Shown in pieces: positions 1 to 10,603 of a stretch of DNA of 64,000 nt (position 1 is the stretch's first letter; every line of letters starts with the position of its first letter). The notes beneath the pieces are model-generated. The model saw nothing but the letters and a program-made list of their open reading frames with translations. It made no database searches and was not told the DNA's origin. Both the position numbers and the translations under genes were made by a program. The DNA is from Thelonectria olida (Eukaryota; Ascomycota; Sordariomycetes; Hypocreales; Nectriaceae). The DNA lies in assembly GCA_020736575.1 (NCBI GenBank), contig JAGPYM010000002.1:1550001-1614000 (forward strand), read 5' to 3'.

Positions 1-1794
1 CCTCAACGTGGATGACATTCGCAAACCTTGAAGTCAAGGTGATTTGGTCGTATGTAACCCCAACCCACCTGTATAGGATGATGGGACACGTTCAGAACGA
101 CTAAACTTAAAAGGCAGAGAGACGATGGGGCTGATCGGAGCATTCTCGCCACAACTCACGAGCAACGACGGAGGCCGACTCCCCTTCCTCGGATTATCAA
201 GCGGCGATGAATCGGATGAAGTGGAGAGTACGATGCGCTAATGCCGCCTTCACGAAGAAGATGGTGCGCAAGCTTAACTTGATGCAAGGCCAGAGAGCAT
301 GTCGGCAGCGAGGCGGCAGAAACGGTGTAGGCGTCAGGCAACGGGCAGGTATCCGACGAAGCTGCGATACGTACTTTGAGGTCTGGGGTCTGGGGCTCTT
401 ACGCCGGGAGCTGGTTCCAAGGCCGAGACCCGGGGATGAGAGCGTCAAGGCGCGTGATTGGTGTCGGTATTTGCCGAGTTGGCGATTTGATCGGATGAGT
501 AAGACGGCAGCAACAAGGCCATGGTTGATGATAGCAGAGTGACGTTATAGGAGTTGTGGCGTGTAACTGTGTGCGAGCCCGATGGCAAGGCACCGGGGAA
601 GACTTTAGCAACAGTAGCTAGTGGGTAGCGCCCAGACGGCCAGGAACCTTTGGTGTTAGTGGTGTTTAGGCTGGAAACATGATGCGGGAGGGGAATATCC
701 AGTCGGGGAGAGGAGGGAGACATTTCGGTGAGGCGGAGTGTAAGGAATAAGCCCCGAAGCTCGTCATGCAGCCATCATCAGGCCACAACCCGCCATCTTT
801 TTGGCCATGCAGGAATTCGTTCAGTTTCTCATTTTGCGGGGAAAGACCACCGAAGGTTTGGGACTTGGCTCTTGGGCTTCCTGTTGGTGAGGCAAGGCTG
901 CGATTGGCGTGCGCCCGTGCTTGTGCCACGCACCAACCACTCACACTAATACTAACACGCATTCAAGTGAGGTGCATATTCTGCCCAAAGACCAACCGGA
1001 AAACGGCACGCACCTGTCTTGTCATTGTTTTTGTTGTTCTTGCCTTGCCTTGACTTTGCCTTGCTTTGCCGTGTTCGCAAGATTACGTACTTGAGGCTGT
1101 GCCGGTGAGTGGGCCTTTGTTGAGCCTCGAACACGTATCAATCACAGCAGCGCCTTCACCGGACGGGGTAAGAGCTTACATCTCATCGTCGTCATTACTA
1201 TGCTGCTTCCTTCATTGCTCCCTTTGTTTGGTCGTTGAAACCTGCCTGTTGTTCTCCCGTTCCGAACGTGGCAGTGGCAGATGACACAGGGGGAGGCGGT
1301 TGAAACTCTACCTACCTGCCTGCTTACAAGCACTTACAACACCACGTTCCCCTTTTAAATCAATATTGTGCCGTCTGCTCTTTACTGTTCATCGATTGTG
1401 CAGTTTAATTCACAAATCTTCATCCACACATCACCCGCCCTTTGTGAATCTCCGAACATGCAACGCGAACAATCGAGGTTCGAGTGTTACCGTGATACGA
1501 ATTCAAACACCGATTCATAGCAAACAAACCCAGCCCTGTCGACATCAGAACAGTACTACCACCCCTATATAAAAAACCACACACAGCTTCCTTGTGTTTG
1601 TTCTTGGTATTTCTCGTCTCAGCGCCTCTCCCCTCGCCCGCCCTCGGTCAAGCAAAGCGCTTTTGGTAACCTGAGACATCATCAAACACGACACCTCTCC
1701 CTTGTTCTACACCGAGCGAGAAGAGAGACGAGCAAACACGCACTCACAACCCACAACATCACACCAAGTCGGTCGCGTCTCAACACAGCAGAAA
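1..1794. other. gene-free stretch, left edge
   Basis: I see no supportable coding region here. The open frames are short and lie on both strands with no domain I recognise. The right part (about 1560-1794) is the promoter and leader of the small Cys-rich gene at 1795. The pyrimidine-rich text at 1580-1700 and the CA-rich text just before the ATG look like a fungal core promoter and 5' UTR. Confidence 0.5.
1566..1576 (+). promoter_or_regulatory. TATA-box-like element
   Basis: The sequence TATATAAAAAA lies about 220 bp upstream of the ATG at 1795. It is followed by a CT-rich tract and then a CA-rich leader, the usual order in filamentous fungal promoters. The assignment rests on sequence and position only. 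Confidence 0.4.
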
Positions 1795-2145
1795 ATGTGC
1801 CACACTGTCGTCGCCCAGCGCATGTGCCAAGTCTGCCGTCGCAGTCAAGGCGAAACAGTTATCGACTTCGAGCGCTGCGCACGCAAGTGCTATAGCCCCT
1901 TTTACTGTCTGACACCGATACCGCAGATGGAAATCTGCTCGCTCTGCGCGACGGGCTCGCCGGGAGACACGACGTCGACGACATCGAATTCCACACCGGT
2001 CTTGTCACGGAACAGCAGCATCGACGCCAACGGCAACGAAGCCGTCTCCACAGCAGCGGCCGCGGCCGTTGCGGGTGCGGGTGCGCCAACTACGGCCGCC
2101 ATACCCGGCGTCAGCACACGCGTGCCCACTCGCCGCCTTTCCTAA
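1795..2145 (+). CDS. small Cys-rich protein of unknown function
   Basis: A single-exon frame of 116 residues. An in-frame ATG-less extension begins at 1702, but the ATG at 1795 has a good context (AGAAAATG) and starts the Cys-rich part, so I choose it. The first 51 residues hold eight cysteines (positions 2, 11, 14, 28, 32, 38, 48 and 51), including two CxxC pairs (11/14 and 48/51). That spacing would suit a small metal-binding knuckle, but this is inference. The rest is Ser/Thr/Ala-rich and low complexity. There is no signal peptide and no membrane segment. I recognise the general type (short Cys-rich N-terminus plus disordered tail) as common in ascomycete genomes, but I cannot assign a function. 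Confidence 0.6.
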   Translation: MCHTVVAQRMCQVCRRSQGETVIDFERCARKCYSPFYCLTPIPQMEICSLCATGSPGDTTSTTSNSTPVLSRNSSIDANGNEAVSTAAAAAVAGAGAPTTAAIPGVSTRVPTRRLS

Positions 2146-3994
2146 AGGCACCTTATTACCACCTATTGTACGAGATACGAATGGAGGCGGCACGGATGGA
2201 GACACAAATGGGGTACAAATGGAGTACGAGGCACCCATGCTTCGTTCAACCGCAGGCGTACAAGGGGGCATCGTCGACCGATGGCCCGGGAAGTGGGACC
2301 GCCACGATTCACCGAGGACGCTCAAGATTGATTGATGTATTTACTACTACCGAGTACACATTCACGTTGATCTTCAGCTGAAGGGGTGGATGGCCGCTGA
2401 ATGAAGTAGTGGGGTGGAAGATGGCGGATGGATGAGTCGAGGACACACCGACTCGGTAGCAATCGGCTACCACACATGTATTTTACCTATTGATATGAAT
2501 GACTTTAATGGCCAAAATGGAAACACACACACACAAACGCAGGCACAGTCACAGACACTGCCTAATGATGACACGAGGGAGGCTTGAGCAGGTACTGTAG
2601 CATCTCGTTTCCCGACATGACATTGACATGGGGGAGAAGATGCCATGTAACCTTCAAGCTCGGGGTGAAAGACTCAACTCAACAGAGTCAACAACAGTTC
2701 GGAGACGGCGGAGGTAGCCCCGTTTCCCCGTCCGGAACCCCGGTGTGGGAAAAAAGGAACACCCGCGTTACCGAATTGCCGGGATGGTGAGCTACCTCGT
2801 TAGTCGATGGATAATTTGCTTGTTCTTAGTACTTAGAACCCTTGGAAATGCAGGAGCGGAACCGCAACGAATCACACTCAATGATTAATGTGGCTTGTCA
2901 AGGTGTTTGAAATGACTTGCATGATGCGTGACGAGATGCCTGCTCTAGTTAATTTATTCTTTTTAGGGAAATACAAAAATAATTAACCAAAAATAACCGA
3001 AGTAAACTCACCACGTTCCAAGACAACCACTTTCAACAAAGACTCAACAAAAGACGGATTGATCTGGTCTGATGCGACCAAGCTGCGTGTCTAAGCTGAA
3101 GATGACGGATGGGCCTAGAAAACTCTTCATCAACCACCATTCCCATCCTCCTCCTCACGCCACAGTCACTTTTTGCCCTCCCCGAGGCGGGACCCGTGCG
3201 ACGTGAGACGGATATGCAAGGACATCTCATGACGAACAAAGGCAGAACGAAACTGAGATATTTATTTTAGTTTTTTTGAATTTTTCCTATACATTACGAG
3301 GCGACTATTCCTTTCTTATACATGTTTCCGAACAACCTGATTACCCCCGCGCATGGGCCCCTATCTTCCCCGGGTGTCAACGTGTCGTACCAGACCAAAT
3401 GATTCCTTCCACTCGCCTCCCATTTACGTCCAGGCCTGGCGATGGCTTCTTCTCCTTTACCTTCTTTCTCCTTCGTTTTTACCTGTCATCTTGTTTCTAA
3501 TCACATACCCCCTTTCCCTCATCATCCTGTGTATTCTGGGCACAACCCAACTTCATCAGCAACACAACACAGCACGACGAGTACTTTTACTCAATGTGAA
3601 AAAAAAAAAACATTCATGAAACAACGTCTCATCGATTTCCTGATCACACGCAATCGCACTTACAGATAAATACTGCTGCCTCACCGGACGGTGTTCCCCT
3701 GCCGACCAACAGTCGTGCGTCACCGAGCTGCCAATTGAACACCACCACCAACAGCCTCCTGTTGCTTTGGAACACGATTTTTTTTCTCTCTCTCTCTCGA
3801 TTCTGTCTTTTTCTTTGTGCTGGCTGAAGTATTTCTTGACACAGATACTTCAAAAAATTACCTCAGCCCTGTGTTCCGGTTCTTAAAGCATCTCGTTTCC
3901 TCCTTCCAGACAGCTTGTTAACGAAAACTCTAAATAACCCCATCTCCTTCCTCGTTTATATCTATCGAGAGCCAGAGCCTCTTGCCTCTTCAAG
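2146..3994. other. gene-free stretch with simple repeats
   Basis: This stretch has no credible gene. It contains a short CA repeat (2523-2535), an A-rich run near 3600 and a T-run followed by a CT repeat (about 3779-3798). The last is probably part of the leader of the Nudix gene that follows. Confidence 0.5.
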
Positions 3995-5239
3995 ATGGCT
4001 CTCACAAAACTAGACCAAGTTTGGGTGCGTGCAACAACAGCCTCGTCATCGTCACCGACGACTTCCACGCATCCTCTTACATGCGCTGGAGCTGGAGCAC
4101 TACTACCTCTGGCATTACCGCTCCCTTTACCACCGCGAGTCCTGAAGATGGCATCGCCGTCTCTGTATTGCGTGGTACAAGAGGGCAACAAGGCCGAAAA
4201 GCACCTGCGCCACATCAATACGGGATGGTCGCCGCTGTGGCAGTTTCGAATCACTGGTGTCGATGAAGTCTTGGGTTACATGCGGAACTCAACTCGCAAG
4301 GCCATGGTATGGGATGAAGACGACTTTCTCATGGACAACGAGAAGCGAGTCATTACCATGATACCAAGGCCGAAAAACGGGGAGACGCCTGCGAAAGCTT
4401 GCCAAAGGGCCTTTTCAGACCTATGTCTCAAAAACCGGGGGAGGTTGAACAACTGCTTCGACCGTTGGCTTGACAAGCCCGCCCACCGCCGTGACTTTCA
4501 TCCCATCCACAACACACAGGCTGACTGGCAAGACCTGAGCATGCCTGTGCCCGCTAGAGGCGTCTTCGGCATAGTCACCATCGGTGTCCATCTCACCACG
4601 TACTCTGTACGAAAGGTTGACGGCCACGAAGTCGTCGATCGTATCTGGGTCTCGCAGCGCGCGAGGGGCGAAAACGTCACCTACTCGGGCATGCTCGACC
4701 AAGTCGTCGCTGGGGGCATGGATCCTATGGATTTCATCGACGGACGTCTGGCACCCGGCGAGACACTGAGACGCGAAGCCATGGAGGAAGCCGGACTCCT
4801 TCTCGACCTGGGCACAAAGGTCATGTTCTCGATGACGGGTTCCGGGCGCAGGAAGCCAATCGGAAAGGTGGAAAGGGCGCCGGCCATCACTTTTTACGAC
4901 TGCAAGGGGCGCGACGCTGGGCGAACAAGCGAGGGTCATTTAGAACCTGGCGTTCGGTTCGTATACGACCTCAAGCTCGACGACTCGACGTTCCAACCCA
5001 AAAGCCACGAGAGCGGAAGCGAGCGGTTCATGTCACTGCCAATTGACGACGTCAAGAAGACGTTGCGCGAGAAGAGATGGAAGCCTAACTGCGGCCTTGT
5101 CATGCTGGACTTCTTGCAGCGTAAGGGTCTCATCACAAAGGCAGATGAGGAGAATTACGCGCTGATTGAGAAGGAGTTGCATAATCCACTGCCTTTCAAA
5201 TTTTCACACGATAGATACCCATTCTTAGCGCCTTGGTAA
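3995..5239 (+). CDS. Nudix hydrolase, thiamine-diphosphate type (DUF4743 + Nudix)
   Basis: A single-exon frame of 414 residues with the two-part layout of the YJR142W/At5g19460 family: an N-terminal DUF4743 region, then a Nudix domain. Members of that family convert damaged (oxo/oxy) thiamine diphosphates to monophosphates. Visible landmarks are VAGG just before the Nudix box, the metal-binding core R260-E261-A-M-E264-E265-A-G-L, and the family text APAITFYDC and FVYDLKL. In the canonical box the first Glu lies seven residues before the RE pair. Here the only nearby Glu (E256) is three residues away, and the box has about six extra residues after VAGG. Residues 10-50 are Ser/Leu/Pro-rich and look unlike the family. 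Another frame of the same stretch reads more like it, so the N-terminus may contain compensating frameshifts. A later start at 4149 would skip this part. The family call is firm; the start is not. Confidence 0.85.
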   Translation: MALTKLDQVWVRATTASSSSPTTSTHPLTCAGAGALLPLALPLPLPPRVLKMASPSLYCVVQEGNKAEKHLRHINTGWSPLWQFRITGVDEVLGYMRNSTRKAMVWDEDDFLMDNEKRVITMIPRPKNGETPAKACQRAFSDLCLKNRGRLNNCFDRWLDKPAHRRDFHPIHNTQADWQDLSMPVPARGVFGIVTIGVHLTTYSVRKVDGHEVVDRIWVSQRARGENVTYSGMLDQVVAGGMDPMDFIDGRLAPGETLRREAMEEAGLLLDLGTKVMFSMTGSGRRKPIGKVERAPAITFYDCKGRDAGRTSEGHLEPGVRFVYDLKLDDSTFQPKSHESGSERFMSLPIDDVKKTLREKRWKPNCGLVMLDFLQRKGLITKADEENYALIEKELHNPLPFKFSHDRYPFLAPW

Positions 5240-5425
5240 ATTAGCAATGGGAATTCGGACGGAGCAAGTGCATTATAGAGGAACGGTTCGGGCTTTAGAG
5301 AAAAGAGGTGTTTTCTTAGTGTTTTCTATGGGATAGATGGCTAGAGTAATGAGGACGAGATACCATGCTCTGAGCAAGGTATGACATGAGCAACCAAGTC
5401 ATTTCCTCGTCTTTAAATGTGAGGT

Positions 5426-6031
5426 TTATACCGTGTACTCCTCGGCAAGTCTTCCAAAGTCGGACAAGTGGTGGACTTCGAGCTCCTTACCTTGGATCTT
5501 GATGGAGGGCGTGGGAAGGAGGGTGAAGCAAATGCGAGCCACTTCCTTGCTCGTGTTCTTCCATGCATGGATGGTACCGCGCTGTATAACGATATCACCC
5601 CTCTTAAAGGTCCTGGACGCGCCGTCGTCAAGGATGCACTCGACCTCGCCGTCAAGCACAATGCCGTAGTCGACGCTGGCGGTGCGGTGCAGCACGGCGG
5701 GGAAGCCGGGCCAGAAGTCGACGACGCGGAGGACGGAGCCGGAGACGGGGGCGACGTCGGACTCGACGAGGTTCTCGCGGTAGGACTCGAGGTCGGCGTC
5801 GTCGTTGTGGTCCGGGCTGGACTGCGTGTTGACGTAGGACGTGTGCATGGTGAAGCCGCCGCTGCGCTGGGAGGGCACCTCGACGGGGAGGGATGTGTCC
5901 CAGATGGCTTTGCCGTTGGTGTCGTGGGTTGTGATGTAGCGGTTGACGGGGGGCAGGGGGGTGGCTTCGGATAACATTTTGGTGGTTGGGGGAGTTGGGA
6001 TGTTGGTGATTGTGTGGTGAGGAAGAGACAA
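5426..6031 (-). CDS. cupin-domain protein
   Basis: A single-exon frame of 201 residues. The central and C-terminal part forms one cupin barrel: HRTASVDYGIVLDGEVE matches cupin motif 1 with a His, and GDIVIQRGTIHAW matches motif 2 with its closing His. The ligand set is reduced compared with a classic dioxygenase cupin, so metal binding is uncertain. There is no signal peptide. A second Met at 5977 would give a protein 18 residues shorter, and the first 18 residues look disordered, so either start is possible. Similar single-cupin proteins occur near fungal oxidoreductase genes, but none is adjacent here, so no pathway can be given. It ends 187 bp from the convergent Nudix gene. Confidence 0.75.
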   Translation of the reverse strand: MSLPHHTITNIPTPPTTKMLSEATPLPPVNRYITTHDTNGKAIWDTSLPVEVPSQRSGGFTMHTSYVNTQSSPDHNDDADLESYRENLVESDVAPVSGSVLRVVDFWPGFPAVLHRTASVDYGIVLDGEVECILDDGASRTFKRGDIVIQRGTIHAWKNTSKEVARICFTLLPTPSIKIQGKELEVHHLSDFGRLAEEYTV

Positions 6032-8679
6032 TGATTCTCGCTTGCGTTGTAATGTCTTTAAGTTCGAGGGATGGATAGTGTGATGATGAGATATCAGTCA
6101 GTAGGGATGGGGAGCACTTCCTCTTTTATAACAAGAAGGCCAGGCACCTGCAAGCCGGAGGAGCCTGGTAGAATTCATCTTGAAAAGTTCCATTGTTCAC
6201 GACCCAAATAGCGACACTTGTCACAGGTACCAGACCCGTTTACTAAGACTTCTTGGCAATTAAAGTCACGAGTTCTTGTGGTTATGTCGCAGTGGACCAC
6301 CGTCACTATGCGAAGTTGCCGTCGTCGAAGCTAGCTTACACATCGCCAAACTCCGTGGGAGCAATGCCGTGGAGTTTTGGTGTTTTGGTGAGATTTGGTA
6401 AGCACCTCTCCAGTCAGCAAATCCTCTATCGACGAGCCGGCCAATCACCATGTTCGATTGGAATCAAGCGGGGTAATTTCGTTTTGCATGACGTGCCTGT
6501 CGCTTTGGGAAGGGCCCCGTTCGCCGTTCTCCAAGGACCCACCTTCAGGGCGAACTGGGCAGACCGGTGAACAGGTACATTGTAACAAGGGTGACATGTT
6601 TCACTTGTAAAACTGGAAGATGAGAGAGAAATCTATTCACAAGACGTACATGCCTCGCGGGTCTTAAGACGATGTGAGCTCTTGGTAACACCAATGCCCG
6701 TGGATCATTCGTATGTTTCCCAGTTCGTCTGCGGTGCCAGCTCCTCCCTCGGTGATGAGAGCTTACTAGTCGCGAAGTGTCACTAAAATGCAGAAGTCTT
6801 CACCGTTTATTTGTGTCTTCAGCTGACAACCCATTTACGCACCACAAAAGACCCTTGACCCATCCACGAATATATCAATCATACCTTCTAGACATTAACT
6901 CATAAAAAAACGACTCATAACCTCTGATAGACTGAAATTGACATCGGATTCGAAAACCTTGAGGATTTTTTGCACGACACCATGTGTACAGGGTAGTAAA
7001 CTTGGTCGCCCCTGCATTGGCAGCGGGGAACAAGAGTGGACTCCAATGCCTCATCTCTGCGTCTCGGTTCAATGCCTTCAGTGGCTGGAAACTTGTCCAG
7101 GGGTCTGGCTGCATGTGCCTTTGTCTCAGACATGAGCCAATGGCACGACAACGAAACAATCGCGCTCTCTGATAGACGGAAAGATACAAGCAGAAAAAGG
7201 GAAGACACCACCTGGTCGGTCAAGAGGAAGGCCCTGGGAGGGGCACATTGAATCATTTGATACATAGACCAAAATCGATAGCCTGATGAGTCCGCTCTTT
7301 CGAGGTACCAGCCCGAGAACCTTCTCCAGTACTCGACAGATTAGGTTGTTCCGTTTATTAAGGCTCAATCTAAGGCCAGCGCGGAGATGGTGGATCCACC
7401 ACCTTTCACCTTTCCGCTCCTTTTTTCACCGAAACTGAGCTTCATTGTTGTGCTTTGTACGGTGACGGTGAGGGATGGATGGCTGAAGAGACGTGGGTGT
7501 GCCAAGAAGATTCCTAGCATGTCTCGATCCGAGTCCATGTCCTCCACGTGCCCATTGCAGCCCCCCATTAACCATGGGCTAACCATGAGAGGGCATGGCG
7601 CAAGGCATACCCAAGGGCGAGAAGAAACAATCGCCGAGGAGAAGCGATTGTGGTCAGGCCAACGGCTGAATTGCACTCGCAATTTGGTTCCATCTCGTGT
7701 AGATGTTGCCTGAGCTAACGGGCGAGAACAAGACAAAGCTTGTCACCATCGGTGAACGGCTGAAAGAGGGTCGATGGGCTGTGAACAGGAGCAAAGTTCC
7801 ATAGATTCCTGTTTGGCCCATGTTTGACGATGATATGGTAGGAAGTTGGAGGGCGGAGCAGGTTGAAGAGGGGACGGATTAATTACGTACCTAGTAGGTA
7901 ACCAGTCTTATCTTGCAGCCTGCTCTTTCCCTCGGCACTCTGTTGTCGGATTCTCTGAAGTACATAAGATTGGAAGGAACTGCGGCAGCGCACCTTACTC
8001 ATAGGAGTGCATTACGACGCCCTACCTGTTACGCAGCTAATATATCAAAAGGAAAGAAGCAGCCACGCCAACAAACACATCGTAACTCAGTTTTGCACTT
8101 TCATCTCACTTCATTTTCCCTCCTTCATCATCCATCATCCCCCAACCCAATGCCCAACTTCGACCAAGGGCGCGACCTTGACTTTAAACTAGGCCCTGCC
8201 TTCAGCTCGACGCGCCAACGGCTCTTCGTCGAATAGAATAAGACGCTCAGCGCCACTCATCAGGGATCTCAGGCCGCTAACCCCAGTCGGACGCTCCGTC
8301 AGGGACCCTGACCCCCTCCGCGAGCTTGAGGCTTGCCCGAACGTTTCTTTGGCTGTCTGTCCAGCCATGAGCGAGACACCGCGCACCATGGCCCTGGTTG
8401 CATGGCCGGCTGGCTCGCTTTCTTATAAGCGCCTCTTTGCCAATTTGATTTGCAAAGATTGCCCCAATTGTGTTGATCCTTTCGAAGTGCGTGGGAAAAG
8501 AAGTTCGAGGGAAATTCTTTCTCCCCTCTTCTTCCTCGAATCTCCGTCGCCAACCAATCCCTGCATCTCGACTTAGACGTTAGTCAAGCTTAAATCCTGC
8601 AAGACGAATCGAACGAACCAACAAAAGGAGCACGGATACGTCATATGAATAGAGAAAACACAAAGTCCAACAACTCACG
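6032..8679. other. gene-free stretch, 2.6 kb
   Basis: Only short overlapping frames on both strands occur here, with no recognised domain and no consistent splice pattern. The left end is the promoter side of the cupin gene. The right end (about 8050-8679, rich in CT and AAC) is the leader of the surface-protein gene. I see no RNA gene in it. Confidence 0.45.
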
Positions 8680-10218
8680 ATGCGTCAAGCCACTGCGCTG
8701 CTGGCTTGGGGAGCTTTGACGAGCACCCCCGTCGCTGGCTTTGTCAAACGGTCGTCAGCCGACGAACCATGGAAACCCGCCGTTAAGACGGCTGTTGTGC
8801 GATCAGAAGTCGACCAGAACCAGCTTGAATTTGGATGGTCACCTCGACCAACTGAGGCTCCCGAGCTCTATGGCCGCTATGCCGGCATGATGTTTGAGCG
8901 TGCCGACGACAATACGCTCGGTAGCGATACTTGTGGTTTCAACGGTGCTGGAAGTGAGTGTTTTCCTTTGCCCAATTGCTTCCAAATTAGAGGAAGGCGG
9001 AACTCAACAGGTCTTAAATGATATCGACCTGGCATGCTGACAATGTGCAAATTTTAGACTCCTTCACTTGCATCACCCCGGGCGCAACCTGCAGCTTCTC
9101 TGACGACTACATTGGCTGCTGCGAGCCGACTTCGACTTGCAATATCGTCAAAACCACTTGCCTCGACTACGACGCCTCAGTAGCAGGCGATTGCAATCTC
9201 CCCGACGACTTTCACACTCTTTGCTGGTTTGTTTCCGTATCGTTTCGCATTGAAAACCACAAAACTTACAACATCTCTTAGTGGTACCTCTGCTCGTGGT
9301 GCTTGCTTCACCTGGTTCCTCTCCACTGCCGACACCAGTTACACGCTCCTCGATTGCTCCGCCGTCAGTGGCACGTCGACTCTTTTGGCTTACGACCCAG
9401 CCCTCGGCGTCCCCAGCTCTATTACTGAAGAGTCCCCTTCGACGACTGATGATGATGATGGACCCTTAACCGTCTCGGTGACGGGCAGTGTCGCCACCTC
9501 CTCTGAGATAAGTTCCCCTAAGCCCAAGTCTAAGACACCCATCGGAGCTATTGTCGGAGGCGCTGTTGGCGGCGTTGCAGTTATTGCTCTCATCGGCCTC
9601 GCTGTCTTCTTCATCCTCCGCAAGAAGAAGAAGACGGACGCCACCCCCCCTCCCCCTCAGCAGCAGCTCGAAGTTTCTCAGGTTCAGGGCGCTCCTCCCG
9701 ACCAGGGTCAACCTCCAGTTAGCCAGATTCCTCCGAGTCCCCAGAGCTTTGCCCCGACCTCACCTTCCGGCACCGGATATCCTTCTGGTGTCCCCCCAAG
9801 CTTCGTCCCTACGTCGCCATCCAACACTGGGTATCCTTCTGGCGTTCCTCCGAGCTTTCAGGGCTATGACCCTCATATGAGCACATACGGCCAGTCTCCT
9901 TACTCTGCTCAGTCTGGCTACGAGACCTATTCCCCTCCTCCTCAGCAGTTCCATAACCAATATTCTCAGCAGGGCTTTGACCAACAGAATCAGTACAACC
10001 AGTACGGTACTCTTGGCTTCCAGCCTCCTTCCACAGCATCTCCTCCGCCCAATCTCACCCCCAGTCCTGGGCCGAAGGAGTCCGAGGCCATAGGTGGTCA
10101 ACATCAGCAGCAGTCAGTACCACCACCGACACATCAGCACCACCAGTCCCATGAAGCTCAGGAGCTGCCTGCCATCAACCCCCTAGGAAATGAGAGCAAC
10201 CGTGCCGAGCTTGGTTAG
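8680..10218 (+). CDS. secretory Cys-rich protein with one TM and a proline-rich tail
   Basis: Three exons, 8680-8953, 9058-9226 and 9282-10218, join in phase to give 459 residues. The first intron uses GTGAGT...TTTTAG and the second GTTTGT...CTTAG. The protein begins with a short hydrophobic stretch ending near TSTPVAGF (signal peptide). A Cys-rich ectodomain follows (DTCGFNG, CITPGATC, IGCCEPTSTC, TLCCGTS), then a Ser/Thr-rich stalk. A transmembrane helix at about residues 237-259 is closed by a run of basic residues. The cytoplasmic tail is Pro/Gln/Tyr-rich and carries two tandem 18-residue repeats (residues 303-320 and 321-338). The layout resembles fungal wall-stress-sensor-like membrane proteins, but the ectodomain is not a recognisable WSC domain. 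A sensor or anchor role is inference. Confidence 0.85.
9745..9852 (+). repeat. in-frame 54 bp tandem duplication
   Basis: Two adjacent 54 bp units, 9745-9798 and 9799-9852, encode the 18-residue unit SF(A/V)PTSPS(G/N)TGYPSGVPP. The two protein copies differ at two positions. The units lie in the cytoplasmic tail of the surface protein and are candidates for copy-number variation between strains. Confidence 0.85.
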
Positions 10219-10313
10219 GAAGAAAAGAAAATTGGTTGTGTGGGGAGGTTTGTTGGAGATAGGGCGGGGTTCTTAGTGGGGGTTGGGACGGCGCACACTC
10301 ATCAATCCAACAC

Positions 10314-10404
10314 GGTTTCGTGGTCTAACGGCTATGACTGCGGATTCTGAAGGACATCAAGTCCAACATTTCCGCCAGCGAGGGTTCGACTCCCTCCGAG
10401 ACCT
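10314..10404 (+). tRNA. tRNA-Gln (CTG), intron-containing, copy 1
   Basis: The full cloverleaf can be read. The acceptor arm GGTTTCG pairs with CGAGACC. The D-arm is GTC...GAC, and the anticodon stem GCGGA pairs with TCCGC. The anticodon is CTG within TTCTGA, and the T-arm is GAGGG-TTCGACT-CCCTC. About 19 extra bases directly 3' of the anticodon form the usual nuclear tRNA intron, leaving a 72-nt mature tRNA. The discriminator base is T, as is normal for eukaryotic tRNA-Gln. The A box TGGTCTAACGG and B box GGTTCGACTCC are both present, and a TTTTT terminator follows at 10417. Confidence 0.95.
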
Positions 10405-10416
10405 TCCTAACCTTCC

Positions 10417-10421
10417 TTTTT
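10417..10421 (+). terminator. RNA polymerase III terminator
   Basis: A run of five T bases lies 13 bp after the end of the first tRNA-Gln gene, the expected Pol III stop. Confidence 0.75.
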
Positions 10422-10495
10422 GGCGTTCTTGGGCGTAGATCTGGTGCAGGATACGTGAATCGAATTCTGACGTTGCGGATACATCAAAACAGCAC

Positions 10496-10586
10496 GGTTT
10501 CGTGGTCTAACGGCTATGACTGCGGATTCTGAAGGACATCGAGTTCAACATTTCCGCCAGCGAGGGTTCGACTCCCTCCGAGACCT
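10496..10586 (+). tRNA. tRNA-Gln (CTG), intron-containing, copy 2
   Basis: A second copy in the same orientation, 91 bp long and starting 182 bp after the start of the first. It is identical to copy 1 in the mature part and differs by two bases, both inside the intron (ATCGAGTTC against ATCAAGTCC). Downstream similarity continues for about 40 bp, including the TTTTT stop. This shows a segmental tandem duplication rather than two independent genes. Confidence 0.95.
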
Positions 10587-10598
10587 TCCTGGCCTTTC

Positions 10599-10603
10599 TT
10601 TTT
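10599..10603 (+). terminator. RNA polymerase III terminator
   Basis: A TTTTT run 13 bp after the second tRNA-Gln gene, at the same relative place as in copy 1. Confidence 0.75.
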
